Below are positions 63,054-64,000 of a DNA stretch of 64,000 nt, in pieces. The stretch comes from Mangrovitalea sediminis (GTDB lineage Bacteria; Pseudomonadota; Gammaproteobacteria; Pseudomonadales; Oleiphilaceae), in assembly GCF_002514725.1 (NCBI RefSeq), contig NZ_NTLB01000003.1, positions 62,001 through 126,000 on the forward strand, written 5' to 3'. The position numbers and the translations under genes were made by a program. Below the pieces are notes generated by a model. It ran no database searches. It was not told the origin of the DNA and was given only the letters and a program-made list of their open reading frames with translations. The first letter of the stretch is position 1. Each line of letters begins with the position of its first letter.

Positions 63054-64000
63054 ATGCTCGACGATGAGCAATGGCGCTGGCTGGCGGAAACCTTCATTTC
63101 GGAGGCCCAAGAGCTCCTGCAACGCGCGGAGATGAGCCTGTCTGACCTCGAGCAGGATCTTCAAGACGTTGAAGCGATCAATAGCCTTTTCCGGGCGGTA
63201 CATACCCTCAAGGGATCTGCCGGTATCCTGGGTGTCGATTTCGTGGTGGGGTTTACTCACCATTACGAAAACCTGCTGGTTGGTGTGCGCGACGGGGACA
63301 TTCCGCTCGACAGTGCACTGCTCCATCTGTGTTACCGGTGTCTGGACCGCATCAATCACCTGATTGAAGCCGCAACGGGTGGCCTACAGGACGACCCTGA
63401 TCCTGAGGCAACGGCGATCCTGGTCCGTCAGCTCAACGAGGTCCAGCGTTCCGGAGCCGATCTGCCGGTTGCGCAGGATGGACAGCATCAGGAGCGGGGG
63501 ACCTTCGAACGGGTTTCTCCGGCATCGGACCAACGCGATCAGGCATGGCATATTTCCCTCCGTTTCGATCGCGAGTTGTTCCGCAGCGGATTCGATCCCG
63601 CGTCCTTCCTGCGATACCTGGGGCGGTTGGGCCAGCTCACCGAAGTGATCTATATCGCGGACGAGCTTCCGGACGACCTGGCAGATTTTGATCCTGAGCA
63701 GTGCTACTTCGGCCTGGAAATCAACCTCCTTGGCGATACGACCAAAGCGGACATCGAACAGGTCTTCGAGTTTCTCGACGATCTGGCAACCATTCGTATC
63801 CTTCCGCCCGAGAGTCAGTTGGAAGACTACATCCAACTGATCAGGGCCTTGCCCGAGGATGACCACCGCCTGGGCGAAATCCTGGTAAAGGCCGGGCTGC
63901 TGACGGAAAAGGAACTTCAGCAGGGACTCAACCTGCAGTCCGCCGAGCAGGGCCGGAAATTGGGGGAGGTGGTCGTCGATGCGCAGATGGTGGCGCCTGA
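63054..64000 (+). CDS. cheA: CheA-family histidine kinase, 3' end outside the window
   Basis: The first 315 codons are visible and open to the right edge. The N-terminal HPt domain has the phospho-His50 in FRAVHTLKGSAGILG. A region of about 50 residues follows, then a second globular part starting WHISLRFDRELFRSGFDPASFLRYL, which is typical of CheA fusion segments. The P3-P5 kinase core is outside the window. It would receive signals from the MCP-like receptor and phosphorylate CheY. ATG 63054 has GGGAG upstream. Confidence 0.92.
   Translation, partial: MLDDEQWRWLAETFISEAQELLQRAEMSLSDLEQDLQDVEAINSLFRAVHTLKGSAGILGVDFVVGFTHHYENLLVGVRDGDIPLDSALLHLCYRCLDRINHLIEAATGGLQDDPDPEATAILVRQLNEVQRSGADLPVAQDGQHQERGTFERVSPASDQRDQAWHISLRFDRELFRSGFDPASFLRYLGRLGQLTEVIYIADELPDDLADFDPEQCYFGLEINLLGDTTKADIEQVFEFLDDLATIRILPPESQLEDYIQLIRALPEDDHRLGEILVKAGLLTEKELQQGLNLQSAEQGRKLGEVVVDAQMVAP

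Overview
The window looks like chromosomal DNA of a GC-rich gammaproteobacterium, probably an aerobic environmental or marine-type organism. The evidence is the combination of opgD, bo3 oxidase (cyoABCDE), malate:quinone oxidoreductase, the homogentisate pathway, a wax-ester-synthase/DGAT family acyltransferase, a sigma-54 two-component system and several c-di-GMP enzymes. A Marinobacter- or Pseudomonas-like lineage would fit, but I cannot fix the genus. I see no rRNA, tRNA, transposase, integrase or CRISPR array. Codon use and base composition look even, apart from AT-rich control regions. Both window edges cut a gene: opgD on the left and a cheA-type kinase on the right.

Layout. 1-6.7 kb: opgD (partial), katG, a WYL regulator divergent from a GST, and a membrane diguanylate cyclase. 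7-13.3 kb: a FUSC-type efflux protein, a polytopic membrane protein, a second-type FtsH, a gamma-glutamylcyclotransferase-like protein and sseA. 13.5-18.8 kb: a WS/DGAT acyltransferase, a DUF488 protein, a lipoprotein, a heme-binding (CxxCH) DUF3365/HAMP membrane protein and a Ser/Thr kinase. 18.9-25.1 kb: yeiH with its divergent LysR regulator, an iron-type alcohol dehydrogenase, a GST, a second LysR and a DMT exporter. 25.1-29.7 kb: two divergent operons around an array of 15-bp tandem repeats. One encodes a PF10118-like metal-dependent hydrolase, an alpha/beta hydrolase and an uncharacterised protein; the other encodes a paralogue of that protein and a MerR regulator. 29.7-38.3 kb: a LivFGMH-type ABC importer with its binding protein, then an NtrC-type regulator and a DctB-like sensor kinase. 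Between them lie a strong sigma-54 promoter, upstream dyads and a small leader ORF. 38.4-47.2 kb: a small FlgC/FlgG-like protein, quinone oxidoreductase, an EAL phosphodiesterase, a CBS-domain protein behind an ANR/FNR box, a cation antiporter and a penicillin-acylase family enzyme. 47.3-51.9 kb: tyrosine/homogentisate catabolism (maiA, FAH, hmgA, hppD) with a divergent Lrp/AsnC regulator. 51.9-59.3 kb: a 1-kb gene-poor leader, cyoABCDE and mqo. 59.7-64 kb: an orphan NarL-type regulator, a PAS-like protein, and a chemosensory operon (MCP-like protein, CheY, STAS protein, CheA).

The points most worth following are: (i) the MCP-like protein whose C-terminus carries a CheZ-like DxxxQ motif directly upstream of cheY; (ii) the tandem-repeat operator at 27.8 kb with paralogous proteins on both sides; (iii) the nearly complete sigma-54 circuit controlling the ABC importer, with a leader ORF inside the transcript; (iv) the ANR/FNR box placed at exactly -41.5 relative to a predicted start site for the CBS-domain gene; and (v) the heme-binding sensor next to a Ser/Thr kinase with a duplicated C-terminal module.
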